DNA of 64,000 bases from Melitaea cinxia (taxonomy: Eukaryota; Arthropoda; Insecta; Lepidoptera; Nymphalidae): contig NC_059420.1 of NCBI RefSeq assembly GCF_905220565.1, positions 558,001 to 622,000 of the forward strand, written 5' to 3'. Below the pieces are notes generated by a model. That model had not been told where the DNA came from, did not search any database, and saw nothing but the letters and a program-made list of their open reading frames with translations. The position numbers and the translations under genes are program-made. Numbering within the stretch: position 1 is the stretch's first letter; the number at the start of each line of letters is the position of its first letter. Positions 1-10,663 of this stretch are shown piece by piece.

Positions 1-54
1 AATCGTATGGTATTAAAGTTCAAATTGACTTTTAAGTATTATCACAAATCTTTT

Positions 55-245
55 GTATGGGAGTATAGAAAAGTGTTGTTTTTAGCCTTTTTCAGGAAAT
101 TTAATTATTTTTTTTTAGAATTTTTCTCTCCGTAAGAACCATCCTCGTACTTCAAGGAATATTTTAAAAAAAGAATTAGCGAAATCGGTCCAACCGTTCT
201 CGAGTTTTGCGCTTACCAACACATTCAGCGACTATTTTTATATTA
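55..245. repeat. Dispersed lepidopteran-type repeat, 3'-end fragment
   Basis: This stretch contains the phrase GAATTAGCGAAATCGGTCCA followed by an 'exclusion of self-reading' type tail (CTCGAGTTTTGCGCTTA) that I recognise from many moth and butterfly repeats. No coding sequence is visible. The exact family is uncertain; it may be a non-LTR tail or a non-autonomous DNA element. Confidence 0.5.
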
Positions 246-1180
246 TAGAAACAACTTTATTTTAAAAAAATATTATTTATTTATTTTTTTGCTAACTGTA
301 AATGGTCGTTTAAATAGTAAATTTTTATTTTACGTATCATTATTTTATTGATATTTTTAAAATAATTACATATATATCATAAATCTTGTTTGTTTTTTTT
401 TGTACTAAGTTTACGTACCCTGCAGCATACTATTGAAGGCCGCGCCCACAGTGATGACGTCAGGATCTAGTTGAAAATCACAGTGCACAGTTGCTTAGGC
501 CGACTCGTATTCGTTTCTGCTCTGTGGTTACAGTAAAGTGCGATCCGACTACGACTACGCCGCGGAGGCAGTCATATAGTTCACCAACCATTAGTGACTA
601 CGCGTCCTATCTGTATTGTTTACATTTCTTAATCTATGACTTTCAAACAGAATGTCGGCATGTCGTAGAAAATAATGTATTTAATTAGTTTTGATTGGTT
701 TTAATTTTTTGTGTTTACTTACCGATGATATGTCACATCACTATCTTTTTTCTTTGTAGTAGATCGTTTTTTACTCGTTTTTGACACGCAAGCCGGCATT
801 ATAAGATTATCGTTGTGACAGTTCGTTGACGTTAGGTGATTTCTTGATCACTTTATAAGGTTATAAGTAAGTTGAGAAAGCTTATTTCGTTATATACAGA
901 GTGTCCCAGAAATCAACGTCAAGCCGGCAATGGGCGATAGGCCAATTGATGGTGGTTATCAGAAAAATAAGAAAAAAAATATTTATGAATAATTTAAAAA
1001 AAATAATGGCTTTTTAAAAAAAATCGAGAAATTGACATCCTGTGACAGTCTTTCAAGCTTTGGGACTAGAAACCTTGACTATGCTTTGTTTTTTTTTTTG
1101 TGTAACGGGTCCCCGAATAACTATTTTATTAATTGTAATCTAAATACAAAAATGCCTCAGCTTTAGAAAAACATCATTTT
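246..1180. other. Non-coding stretch, nothing recognised
   Basis: AT-rich sequence with poly-T runs. The short open frames here begin with non-ATG codons and show no family motifs. I see no promoter, RNA gene or terminal repeat that I could defend. Confidence 0.4.
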
Positions 1181-1254
1181 ATTGCGCTTTGGGCTCAGAT
1201 TCTCGCTCTTTCGGGTGATTCTGATAAGCGGATATTTGTTTTGGATGTCTTTCT

Positions 1255-1480
1255 TCCATGGTTGTAAAATCACTTTGTTGGTGACCGCAGGGCTGGCTTT
1301 GACGTTGCTCCCCATCCTGACCTGTGAATTTCAAAGCCAGCAGTTGGATGGTTATCCCGCAGTCGGTCGACTTTTAAAGTTCCAAGGTTGTAGTGGAACT
1401 GTGTTATCCCTTAGTCGCCTCTTATGACACCCACGGGAAGAGAGGATGGCTAGGGTTAAAAGAGGGTAATGGGGGTCACT
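1255..1480 (-). repeat. LINE-type 3' region repeat, copy 1
   Basis: The stretch from GTGACCGCAGGGCTGGCTTTG to the CCCTTAGTCGCCTCTTATGAC phrase matches the block at 4699-4905 closely in order and wording. It reads as the untranslated or terminal region of a non-LTR element in reverse orientation. Unlike the second copy it lacks the TCATCATCAT tail, so it is truncated on that side. Family assignment is inference. Confidence 0.55.
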
Positions 1481-1624
1481 TAAGCGAGAATTCAAATAAA
1501 ATTTTAATTAAAGATAAGTATTTATTGCAACCGCCCTTAAACATAATTTACTTATTGAACATTAGAGATCAATTTTAGTCACTTTAGCAATCAACTTTAG
1601 AATTTATAAAAGAAAAAATAAAAA

Positions 1625-2940
1625 AGATTTGACTCTCATTACACCGACACCGGGGTAATGGTGATCGCCCTGGGGGGAATCGGAGTCAAAACAAATCTAG
1701 CACATATCGCAAACATAACCTTCAGCTGAGTTCCATCCAGTGCACTTTGCGTGAGCCCATAGTCCACACGAGGTACATCTGAACCACATCTCGTTGTTTC
1801 TTCCGGATTCATCGCATACTAGTCATCTGTTTCCAGTATCTACTATTTCGTCATCTTCATTATCCTGGCCTAAGTTGTCAGTGTCAACATCTGGTACAGA
1901 AGTTTCGTTCGATTCTTGTAATACTTGGCGCTTTGCTTTTTCAACACCCTTCTTCTGTATCTTTAGCCCTTTTTCCCCGTCGTTTGCCTTTCCATCTCTT
2001 TTCTTTTCCTTTGTCACCTTTTTTCTTTAATTTATTATTTTCTTCCTCTGACAGAGTTTCTTTTATTGGTGTTCTGCTTCTGCTTCTTTCGGCCCTGTCT
2101 TGTATTAATAACAGGTGTTTTCTCTGGCAACTTGATTAAATCGTGCAATGCAGTACTGATTTGGTTTGGTGTGCCAGGAACTGGTGGTGCAACATCTGGT
2201 TCAGAATCAAGTGAGAATACTAATTGGTTAGACATCCTAAGAGCTGCTGAATAAATTTGTTTTTAAGTGCTCAGAATTGGTGAGTGAATTTCTTTTGAAG
2301 AGCTGGGAATCGTACTGGTAGCTACGAGAAATTAATCGGAATCTTGGATAGCAACGGTCTCAGATTGGAGAATGTCTGCAGCAAGGAAATCTTCAGTGAA
2401 TACTTTAGGATTTAGTGTAAATATTCCAGTTGATCTAAACCCCGATTCTCCTTTACTAATAGACGCAACATTATTAAATGATTTCCTAACCAATGATGCT
2501 ACATCATAAGGGGTTATCTTTTCTACAAGACGACTTTTTAAAAAGTAGTTACATTATTTTTTGTAGGCCATTTTGAGCGGACCAAAAAAGAAACATCCAG
2601 GGGCTGCATTTTTTGAGACGTGTGTGATAGCAGAGACAACGCATGAATGTGGTTGGACTTGCAATATTCATAGACGGAAAGAGAAATGTGACTAGCATGG
2701 TTATCTAGTATTAATAGCTTCATCTGCAGACGGCTTACCGTGCTGTTTAAAATGTATCAACCATTCAACAACGAGATGCTCATTGATCCAACCGTTGTCT
2801 GAGCATTTGAAAAAGGGATTACTATTTAGCAGTTTTTCTAATAGAAGAACGTCTATCAATAAGCTGTATCTGCAAGCTTTTTCCAGGCTATCAGAAGACC
2901 AGGAAGCTTTTTCAGTTGTCCTGACTCGTACTTTCGGCAT
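1625..2940 (-). pseudogene. Decayed pogo/Tigger-type transposase
   Basis: Pogo-type transposases are DDE enzymes with an N-terminal DNA-binding domain and cut and paste their own element. Here the N-terminus starts near 2940 (MPKVRVRTTEKASW). It jumps early to the GWINEHLVVEWL block, so the first catalytic region is missing. The LLILDNHASHIS block with the second catalytic D (about 2690-2723) and QPLD follow. Then come KGESGFRSTGIF (about 2390-2480), a basic KRxxGRKK-like tail (2035-2235) and a C-terminal zinc finger. The finger reads WFRCTSCGLWAHAKC (about 1710-1790), with the TGW and CDMC end before a stop. Frames change several times. An internal deletion plus frameshifts make this non-functional. 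The family call is firm, the exact boundaries are not. Confidence 0.8.
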
Positions 2941-3003
2941 CTATAAATAAATAATAATAACGTACACCAAACATGCAAAGTTGCGGGCAATAGTGATCGA
3001 ATG

Positions 3004-3035
3004 CGGGTAATGAGAGTCACCTGACTCTCATTACC
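3004..3035. repeat. Near-perfect palindrome beside the pogo element
   Basis: GGGTAATGAGAGTCA and its reverse complement are separated by only two bases. Related phrases (TGACTCTCATTAC, GGTAATGGTGATCG) occur at 1628-1660 at the other end of the pogo remnant, and variants recur at 3358-3395. It is probably a terminal or subterminal repeat of that element. Confidence 0.6.
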
Positions 3036-3538
3036 CACAACGATACGAATGATAAAAAAATTAAAATAAAAAAAATCTTTAATACACTGATATAATCTGA
3101 ATTGCATATCAAGATTTTGAGTGTAGACGTACTAAGTACGTCTAAATGTCTAATCACATACTGCAAAATATTCGACACTTACCTTCTAATTTGCATTGAC
3201 GTAAAATTACATAAGCGGAGCACAAAAACAAAAAACGGTAGTTTCTCAGTGGCGCGGGCGCTGTCTGGCGCGAGTCGTTCGGGGCTACGCCAAGGGCCAG
3301 AGCGGGGGGTAAGGACGCTGTTTATGCGTCACTCGCATGTACTGTTTCGTGGATATGAGGGTGACTCCCATTGCCCGCTGACTCCCATTATCCAACTCTC
3401 CCCTATATTCTTTACTGCCGTAACCACACAGCAGGGTGTATTAACAATTGTAGTGGAATTATTTTGTAGACATCTGGTACAAATGAAGTCAGTGGTATCC
3501 CATTATTTGTCTTCTGAATTGTGTTTATTAAATTTCAG
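3036..3538. other. Non-coding stretch with a GC-rich island
   Basis: Mostly AT-rich, with a CpG-rich block at about 3250-3320 (GGCGCGGGCGCTG). Long open frames here are low-information and cross a likely splice acceptor, so I do not call a gene. The block at 3355-3400 repeats the GGGTGACTCCCATT motif twice, recalling the pogo terminal phrases. Confidence 0.4.
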
Positions 3539-3647
3539 GTTTTTATTCTCCAAAGACAACATGAAAGCCGCCTTCGATCTTGATGGACTTTACCAAGAAA
3601 GTAAAGAGAAGTTGGCTAATTCTAAGTCCAATAAGAAGACCGAGTAG
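3539..3647 (+). CDS. Candidate 3'-terminal exon of a host gene
   Basis: A pyrimidine-rich stretch and AATTTCAG acceptor at 3531-3538 precede an open frame that runs 36 codons to TAG at 3645-3647. The C-terminal peptide is charged and lysine-rich (MKAAFDLDGLYQESK, then KSNKKTE). Codon use is more balanced than in the surrounding transposon genes. An AATAAA polyadenylation signal lies at 3755-3760, about 110 bases after the stop. I do not recognise the protein. No upstream exon is visible in the window on this strand, so it would lie before position 1 or behind the repeats. It could also be chance; the combination of acceptor, stop and poly(A) signal is the only support. Confidence 0.4.
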
Positions 3648-3754
3648 ACCATAGAAGACCAAAGTGTAGAAGGATTTAAAACTTGGGTTTCAATCATTTT
3701 AACCCATAATTGTCTAAGGTATGCGTTGTTACACAGTAAAATGTTGTATCTAGT

Positions 3755-3760
3755 AATAAA
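3755..3760 (+). promoter_or_regulatory. Polyadenylation signal AATAAA
   Basis: Canonical hexamer downstream of the candidate terminal exon, at a spacing that suits a short 3' UTR. It supports the exon call, but such hexamers are common in AT-rich DNA. Confidence 0.35.
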
Positions 3761-4067
3761 GAAGTTTCTATTGCACTGGATAAGGTTGTAAGTTATAGAT
3801 AATAGTGTCTATTTTACTGGTTATTGATATCTGACATATAAGTTACTGGTAAACTTGATCTGGTTCAAGTTTCTCAACTAATATACTACAAACTTGTATT
3901 ACAGATTATGAATAGAAGTGTCTGACAGATAAAGTTAAATGACGAAGAATATGTCTTACAAATGTCTTAAATTTTATTTATTAGCTCGATAGCATTACTA
4001 AAATCTGTTAGATACCGTTGTTCAGCAGATAATGTTATCAGGAACCGATAAATGACGATTTGACGAA

Positions 4068-4240
4068 ACGTTGACGCAGCGGTCACGCACTGATTTGTGG
4101 CTGTTACGCTGACGGTTGCGGGTTCGATCCCTGCACATAGCAATCATTTGTATTGGCCATACATAGTTTGCCGTGGTCTGGTCGTTGTGCTTGTGTATTT
4201 CCGGAACCCCAATACATGTGTTGAGTGAAGGTATCGAATG
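4068..4240 (+). repeat. tRNA-derived SINE, copy 1
   Basis: The block GACGCAGCGGTCACGCACTG resembles a tRNA-like A box region. GGTTCGATCCC at 4121-4131 is a clear RNA polymerase III B box. The text that follows (TTTGTATTGGCCATACA and GCCGTGGTCTGG) is shared with the SINE at 56746-57078. No tRNA cloverleaf is complete, so this is a SINE and not a tRNA gene. Confidence 0.75.
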
Positions 4241-4284
4241 ATCAATGTCACTTTAGGGTAATTTTGAGGGAAAACGATTTTCTA

Positions 4285-4440
4285 ATGTTCACGCGAATTT
4301 CCCTTATTATAATGAAACGGCCTTTTTGGATCTTCGGTCGTTGTGAAGTATCCGAAACTTCGGACATCTAAAAAACTTAATAAACCGCGATAAAATCCGA
4401 AAGAGTTATTTCATTATAATGAGAGAATGATTTTTAAAAA
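4285..4440. repeat. Short dispersed repeat with inverted ends
   Basis: The phrase AATAAACCGCGATAAAATCC with TTATTTCATTATAATG at its end recurs in diverged form at 42800-42840. TTATAATGAAAC near 4309 is inverted relative to GTTATTTCATTATAA near 4410, which suggests a small non-autonomous element. No coding sequence. Confidence 0.4.
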
Positions 4441-4574
4441 TGAAGATGTTTCATAATATACTAAGCAATTATAAATTGTGTTTCGCATTAAATTATATAA
4501 GTTATTTATTGTATATTTATGAAATTTGAAAAGAAAATTAAAAGTGTTTACTTACTTTTCTCGAATTTTCCTTA

Positions 4575-4925
4575 TTAAGTCATCATCATCATCTTCATTT
4601 CAGCCCAATATAGTCCACTGATGGACATAGGCTTCCACAAATTCACGACAAAAATGGCGCGAACCCATGTGCTTCGCCCATAGTCACCATACTGGGCAGG
4701 CGGGTTGGTGACCGCAGTACTGGCTTTGTCGCACCGAAGACGCTGCTGCCCGTCTTCGGCCTGTGTATTTCAAAGCCAGCGGTTGGATGGTTATCCCGCC
4801 ATCCGGCCTTTTCAATTCCACGGTGGTAGTGGAGTTCCACAGAACACATGTGTGTTATCCCTTAGTCGCCTCTTACGACCCCCACGTGAAGAAAGGGGGT
4901 AGTGCTATTCTACTAGGCCGACACC
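4575..4925 (-). repeat. LINE 3' region, RTE-like, copy 2 with (TCA)n tail
   Basis: Starts on this strand with a TCATCATCATCAT microsatellite, then the phrase TAGTCCACTGATGGACATAGG, common to many lepidopteran LINE ends. It continues into the block shared with 1255-1480. A microsatellite tail at the low-coordinate side means the element is in reverse orientation. The GGACATAGGC phrase recurs at 49400-49640 and in shorter form at 55300-55410. Confidence 0.6.
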
Positions 4926-4944
4926 AAATGACGAAAGTTAAACT

Positions 4945-5155
4945 ATAATCTTAATATATATAAATCTCGTGTCACAATGTTTGTCCTCAATGGACTCCTA
5001 AACTACGTAACCGATTTTAGTCAAATTTGCACACCGTGTGCAGTTTGATCCAACTTAAAAGGTAGGCTATATTTTATTTTGATATATTATGTTATTATTA
5101 TATTTCAGAAAAAAATAAGGTGATACGAAGTTCGCCAGGTCAGCTTGTATTATTA
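4945..5155 (+). repeat. Helitron-like non-autonomous tail
   Basis: Starts with TATATATAAATCTCGTGTC and ends with ACGAAGTTCGCCAGGTCAGCT, a wording I associate with non-autonomous Helitrons of Lepidoptera. Those usually end in CTAG; here the end is CTTG, a likely mutation. No rep/helicase gene is present. The family call is from memory of the consensus and remains tentative. Confidence 0.4.
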
Positions 5156-5214
5156 TAATGGTTTATTTATTATTTAATATTATACACTGTTAGGGTTATT
5201 TATATTTATGATGA

Positions 5215-5462
5215 AATTATCGAAAGCAATTTCTCACTCTGGTAAAACATAGATGTATCTCACATTTCAGACAGTAAACATGTGTCTTTCCTTTGCATCC
5301 TGTTTTTTTTTTTACATCTTATAGCTTCTTTTTCTCGATCATATTCCGGCGGATGTTCGACATTGTCATATTGAATTTCGCTAGCTGGTCTTATCTCATT
5401 TTTGACACGGTATCGTTTTGGTGTAACTGGTAAAGGTGGACCGCTACCACCAGAGGAAGACG
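5215..5462 (-). pseudogene. piggyBac transposase C-terminal remnant (copy 1)
   Basis: Read from 5462 downwards the sequence encodes PLPVTPKRYRVKNEIRPAS and then, after a frameshift in a poly-A run near 5310, GCKGKTHVYCLKCEIHLCF. The last block is the cysteine-rich domain that ends piggyBac transposases (C-x2-C pairs and a final CF). The catalytic part is absent. A 3'-end relic only. Confidence 0.7.
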
Positions 5463-6276
5463 AAAATATGATTTACTTGATCATTTTTACGAGATCAACT
5501 TAAAATAAAGATAACTAAAAATCAGGTAACCATTATTAGTTATTAGCATGGTTTTATAAGAATAAAAAAAAATACAATATTATTGAAGTTATCCGGAAGG
5601 TGTACATAAGGTGCCAATCAAAATACCAATTGAAAATTCATGCGACGTTTTAGTCTTATATTAGATCTTCTTCAGGTATCTTTACATATAGTGCAGGAGT
5701 TCCCAAAATTATAAATATTACACCTCCTTACTGCTTAAAATTAATATGCCCACGCCTCCCTCTTCTTAAATTTTGCTTCTGAAAATAAAAATACGTTCGG
5801 AGTGAAACTTTAATTTTAAGAAAGAATGACGTTGTGTAGTAAAATAAAGTCCACAAATACATTTTCAGATGTTTTATAATAAAAATATGTTTTTTACACA
5901 CTTGAGAGGAATCAATATGATGGATGAGCGTGCATAGTTTTAACAAGATTTCTGAACTGCAACAACTCGAGAAGATCTGTCTTCTTTTTTTCAGCAATGG
6001 TTAGTTTTTCCAGTGCATCTAGGTGTGCTATGTTCACTGATTGCCGTTTTTTTTACACTGACTTCATTAAAGAGGACTTCTTCATTATTAGAATACTCGT
6101 AGAAAACTGAAAATTGATGAAGTTTACGGACTTTCAACCACTGAATTTTCAACCATTCTACCTTGTTTATTATCAAGCGAAATTTTTCGGTTTGTTATAT
6201 TTTTTTCTAGTAATTTAGAGGACTCTTGTCATTCTTATTATTTTATTAAATGGTTGTTTTTTGCGATCCATTTTAA
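5463..6276. other. Degenerate stretch, possibly BEL/Pao internal remains
   Basis: Two reverse-strand open frames (5728-5997 and 5991-6176) occur here, downstream of the BEL/Pao gag in its reading direction. Neither shows protease, reverse transcriptase or integrase motifs, so I leave them unassigned. The rest is AT-rich and featureless. Confidence 0.3.
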
Positions 6277-7017
6277 TTACTTCGAGCCAGTTTTCTGAAA
6301 TATATATTTCTTTGATTTTTTTTTATTCTTCTCTATTGGGCCAAAATCTTGGTCGTATGGTAAGTATGAATCTGACCAAAAATTTATAATATACTTAAGC
6401 TTAGTTATTGTATCGTAGTTTACAATGGATTTTAAATGGTGATTTACAATAATTGTTTTATTCTCATACCTTTGACACAGTGTGGTTAACGCTTTTGAGT
6501 AGTTTTCTTTTGTAATTAATAGCGACGAGATTAATCCAGCAGCTTCCCCATGGAGCGTGGACTTTAAGTACTGCAGTTTACTTACTGTTGGTATATCCGC
6601 TTTGTCCACCGTCGCATAGAATATGTTCTTGTATGCGGGCCACTGTCGAATGTCCCCACCGAATTTAGGCAATTCCAATTTAGGTAACTTAACACCTGAA
6701 ACTTGTGTTTCGCACTGTGGTTTTGAATCCTTACTTGTCGACTGCGTGTCTAGGATGGCTTTCATCCGCGCCTTTGCCGAATAATATTTTGCTTCAAATG
6801 AACTCCTTTCTTCGTCGTCTTGCTAATCATCCTTGAGTTCTTCTATTTGGCTTTGGATATCCTCAAAGTTCGACCAGATGGTATCGATGTCGTTGTAGCG
6901 TAGCTGTACCTCGTGTTCCAATTGCGTAACATTTTCTGATTCTAAAAATTTATGTATCCTTGCTAATTTTACTTTCAAGTTATTCCTCTGCCTCAATAAC
7001 TTTGAAATTTGAGACAT
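6277..7017 (-). pseudogene. gag: BEL/Pao retrotransposon gag (DUF1759-type)
   Basis: Gag forms the particle that packages the retrotransposon RNA. The first block (6823-7017, starting ATG at 7017) is a heptad-rich, charged region typical of the Pao gag N-terminus. The second block (6277-6765) carries VKLPKLELPKFGGDIRQWP, then LQYLKSTLHGEAAGLISSL and RYENK, the hallmarks of the DUF1759 gag domain. A stop or frameshift separates the blocks at about 6766-6822. The C-terminal zinc knuckles and the whole pol are missing. I see no matching LTR with confidence. Family call is firm, the element is broken. Confidence 0.8.
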
Positions 7018-7400
7018 GTTATCCCGTATTGGAAGCGTTGTGATAGTATAATTAATACTATCTAGTCGTTGTAATGGCGTCTGCGCCGTGTTAGATTTTT
7101 ATTTTTTCTTTTTCTTCGAGAGAGCAGTGACGTGTAGCGGAAGTTCGTAATTCGTATTAATATTTTGCATTATTGTATTTATTTATTACACTGCGGCACT
7201 TAGGCAATCACTTTATACTATTTAATTGTTGATCACTTGCTTTTATCTTGTGTTTTATAATTAAAACTGCAGAACCACTTCAAACACGTCTTTATTATAA
7301 AATATCCATACAGAGAGAGGTTGAGAGAGAATATGCAACAGATAATTTAGAATGAAATACTAAACAATATAGAACACATTGGCTTTATTTTCGGCGTATA
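7018..7400. other. Non-coding stretch upstream of the BEL/Pao gag
   Basis: This would hold the 5' LTR and leader of the gag above if the element were complete. I cannot define TG...CA ends or a duplicate LTR elsewhere in the window. Purine-rich GAGAGAGGTTGAGAGAGAAT lies near 7315. Confidence 0.3.
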
Positions 7401-7403
7401 TTC

Positions 7404-7700
7404 GTGCGGCCGGGTGAAAGTACGGCGTGGTCTGATGTATGTGACCAATATGAGACGCTGGTGCGTAATTCTTCCCTCCCCCCACCCCGCGTAATCTATT
7501 GCAAAGGTTCATATAATGCTGCAGTCCGTTCTCGTTCGAAAGTTACATTACATTACATTGCATTTTACGACTGGCAAATCCTTACAAAAAATCGTATTTT
7601 GGTTATTTTTTCACTTTGAATGCACGGAATAATGCAAAATTAGGATAGTTTTTAGTAAACGCCAAAAGTAATTTTTGTGGCATACAACAACTTACGAGGG
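7404..7700. repeat. Unclassified dispersed repeat, copy A
   Basis: This block matches 24620-24945 through most of its length, including CGTGCGGCCGGGTGAAAGTA versus CGTGCAGCCGGTTGAAAGTA, the CCCTCCCCCCACCCCGCGTA run and the ATTACATTACATTGCATT run. Divergence looks to be around one tenth by eye. Neither copy encodes a recognisable protein. It may be an LTR or a non-autonomous element. Confidence 0.65.
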
Positions 7701-7936
7701 AGGTATCGACTTTAACCCTTAAATGGACGATTTTTGTTTCACGTTTTAAAAAAATATATTTGTGTAATAGACATGTATTACTGTCTAGGAAATATGAGTA
7801 AAAAAATCAAGACATGAATTTACTATACTTTTTTTGCCATAATGTTAGTGTTGTTTATAAATTACATTGCGCATTCATTGAGATTTTGCAAGTATGGGTA
7901 AATTAAGAGTGGATATTGTTTTTGAAATGTATTTAT

Positions 7937-9096
7937 TTATTCTTCATTATGATATTTATAAAAACAATTGCTTTTTTTCGTATCACATAAAGATACACGA
8001 CATTTTTGGCACATTTTGAATGTAAAGCCTGAACATTTTGGGAATTTGCACCTCTGCTGCTTATCCAGCCAAACTGCCCAATGACATGTCTGATCTAATC
8101 TGACGTCTTTCAAAGGAATTGCTTGAGCTGGTCCTCGGAACTTCTTCATTACAAGTTCTCTTTGTATTGTGCTCCCACTAGGTCGACCACGTTTAGCGCC
8201 ATTTGCAGGTAGACCCAATTTTGCAGAGGGTTTCAGCAAGTTCTAGTCTGAATGTACCCAAATCGAGAAGTTGATCATTTCCTTTTATATTATTTACCTT
8301 CTTGAACATAACCCATGAATTTATAACTGCGAGGTCCAGGAAATGATAAAATAAGCGCATGGTCCACTTGCGGCTCTTCATTGTGATATGATAACGACCT
8401 ATAAATGAATCTAATAAGTCCACGCTTCCCATGTGGGCATTGTACTCCTTGATGACTTTGGGGCATGGAATAGCAACTCTCTTTTTCTTCGATTTATCAA
8501 AGCTCGTGACTGTGGTTGCTGGTTCTGCTCCTACGTAAGTGGAAAGAAACGGGCTTGTTATCTTTCCACACAACAGCACTTACGTCAATATCATCCACAG
8601 TCGCCACGTTTTCCTCATAGAATCCTCTGGGTACGTTCTTTTTCATTATAGTGTTTTTTTCAGGCAATTTGCAGTTTCTCAATCGGGTTACTCTTACTGT
8701 TCCCAGTGAGAAAATTCCTTCCTTAGCTAAATAGGTGACGAGAGGCACAGAAGTATAGAAGTTATCGAAGTATATAATGTGATTCACATTGCGTGGTACT
8801 ATTCTAGCTAACCTGACGACTGTATTGCCAGACTCTCCCAAATCTGGTTCACCAGGTAAGATGTTATTTTTGGAGCCCCCTCCACTGTAAACCTCAAATC
8901 TATGAACATATCCTTGTAGACTGCAGATGAGATATAATTTGAACCCCCACTTGTGGGGTTTATTGGGCATGTATTGTTTTACGTAATGGCTTATTTTGGT
9001 TGCACACCTCTGCTCGTCTATGGAAAGCCTTTGGTCTAAGGGAACCTTCCAAAACTGGCAGTTGAGCGTTTCCTCAAGAAGTCTTATTTTAAGCAA
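7937..9096 (-). pseudogene. piggyBac transposase, N-terminally truncated (copy 2)
   Basis: piggyBac transposases cut and paste at TTAA using three aspartates. Here they are seen at LSIDEQ (about 9020), YFDNFYT (about 8770) and GSVDLLD (about 8420). The block VKQYMPNKPHKWGFKLY is strongly conserved. The C-terminus has the cysteine-rich domain (CKFPKC...CQKCRVSLC) and a stop at 7937-7939. At least two frameshifts (near 8500-8580 and 8195-8240) break the frame. The first third of the protein is missing above 9096. The copy resembles PGBD-type lepidopteran proteins rather than the intact copy at 17-18.8 kb. Confidence 0.85.
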
Positions 9097-9271
9097 ATAA
9101 AAATATGTTATATACCGAACACAGCTACAAAACTTAGTTTCGCGCCACTAGAAAAGTTTTCTTCAAAGTGACATTTGACATTAACTTATTTTCAATGCAT
9201 AATAATATTGGATAGTGCCAACATTAAAAAAAGTACAAAATTCGTTCAGAAATAAGAACTAGTTGTCAAAA

Positions 9272-10433
9272 TTAACAAAAGATTAAAAGAAGGTCAATTT
9301 TATCTGTGATGTTTAGTATGTTGTTTAAAAACAACATTGTCCATTTAAGAGTTAAGTCAAAGGTGATTACAGTGATGTCAGTCGATGATTTTGCCAAAGC
9401 CGCATCGTCTTTTAATCCTTGTCTGGCACTGTCTGCTTTCCTGGTGTAATTCTTGTTCACGTTGCAACTCTTGTTTTAGCTGTTCACTCTCAGCACATTT
9501 AATTTTGTTGTTGAAGAGATCACATTTTTTGCAAGAATCACTAATGGGTGTATGGAATTTTAAATTGAAACTTTCATTAAAAATTTTGTTGAACATAAAT
9601 GATGAAATTAGTTCAAGTGTATCATCTTTATAAAGAGAAATCAATCGTCCAAGGCTCCGGTGAAAGAGATCTCCTATTCTCACTTTTATTTATTTTATAA
9701 TGAGACTCATAGACTGGAAACGTGCCAATGAATTGTTTAACCTTGCAATCTTACTGTTTGTTATTTTGTTAACAGACCTTTGTCGACCTCTCTGATCAAT
9801 GCGAGGAACGTGTTGCATACTTTTATGCTTCAACAACCTAGTTACACGTCCATCAGAAACTTGAAAAGATTTTAGAAAGAATTTCTTACACACCTGAAAT
9901 TCAATACCATCTTCACCCAATAAATGATTAAGGTGTGTTTTTTGCCTTCTTGATTCCTCTCTTCCTGTATAACTTCTGCAGTTGTTTGTCACTCGTAACT
10001 AATGTGAACAGTAATGCATTCTGAGATTCCAAGTTTCCCAATGACTTAAAGTTTCTGAATATTTCCATCTGTCGTTCCTCATTCATTTTCAGAAGACATT
10101 TTTTAGAACGTGGACATTTACCCGTTTTAGACGTCTTCGCAGGAACAATGGTCTTTTTGTAGTTTTCATATTGTTTGCCTCTCATTGCCAAGCCTCTGGG
10201 CTTTTCACACGCTTTCTACTTTAGAGAATAGGCGTTTCGTCTGTAGTGTCAGCTACTGATGTGCTGATTTAAGTTTCTGCCTTTATTGAACTAGGCGTGA
10301 TTGGTAGTGGCAGTTGTAAAGTTGTGACTGAACTGGTTCTGCTTTGTTGGGCTTCTTTAGAGTCATCGTTGCACGATGAGGGCGCAGGAGATAATAGATA
10401 TTCTGAGCCAGAATCTTCAAAATCCCAACTTTA
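9272..10433 (-). pseudogene. Sola-like (DUF7869-type) transposase, N-terminal half
   Basis: Shares organisation with the two complete proteins at 26.7-28.6 and 35.7-38.1 kb. There is an acidic serine-rich start (FEDSGSEYLLSP near 10425), a CPRSKKC zinc-like motif and a GDGR-like helix region. Then comes the ISDSCKKCDLFNNK motif (about 9540), which matches SDACSSCILLSN and KDMCDVCAAFEN in the others. The frame then reaches ITFDL, the position of the first catalytic aspartate, and decays. Frameshifts occur near 9690, 9950 and 10200. The catalytic half is missing; the piggyBac remnant starts about 170 bases further on. Confidence 0.65.
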
Positions 10434-10448
10434 ACCTGCATTGATTAA

Positions 10449-10663
10449 CCCCTAATTTGGCAAGTACTTTGCTCCCTAACTTTTTGAGTTTTATCTATAT
10501 ATTTGTGTTCTATAGGGTCTAAAAAGGCCAAAAAAATAAATTTAAAAATCTCGTTATTGCAGTTTTTTAGATAATGCATGTCCCACTGACGGTAATAGCC
10601 AAAGATATGGATAACTATGCTCAATTTTTAGTGTCCCGTGGATGGTACGTTGCCAAATAGGGG
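10449..10663. mobile_element. Small MITE with piggyBac-like ends
   Basis: CCCCTAATTTGGCAAGTAC at 10449 is inverted at 10645-10663 (TACGTTGCCAAATAGGGG). TTAA precedes the left end at 10445-10448. The right flank is CAAA and not TTAA, so the duplication is incomplete or mutated. About 215 bp, no coding sequence. Confidence 0.5.

Noticed and set aside
3102..3538. A long plus-strand open frame leading into the candidate exon.
   Set aside because: It crosses a likely splice acceptor and a GC-rich block, has no motif, and the part before 3539 looks non-coding.
4121..4131. tRNA gene.
   Set aside because: A B box is present but no full cloverleaf or anticodon arm; the flanks match another SINE copy.
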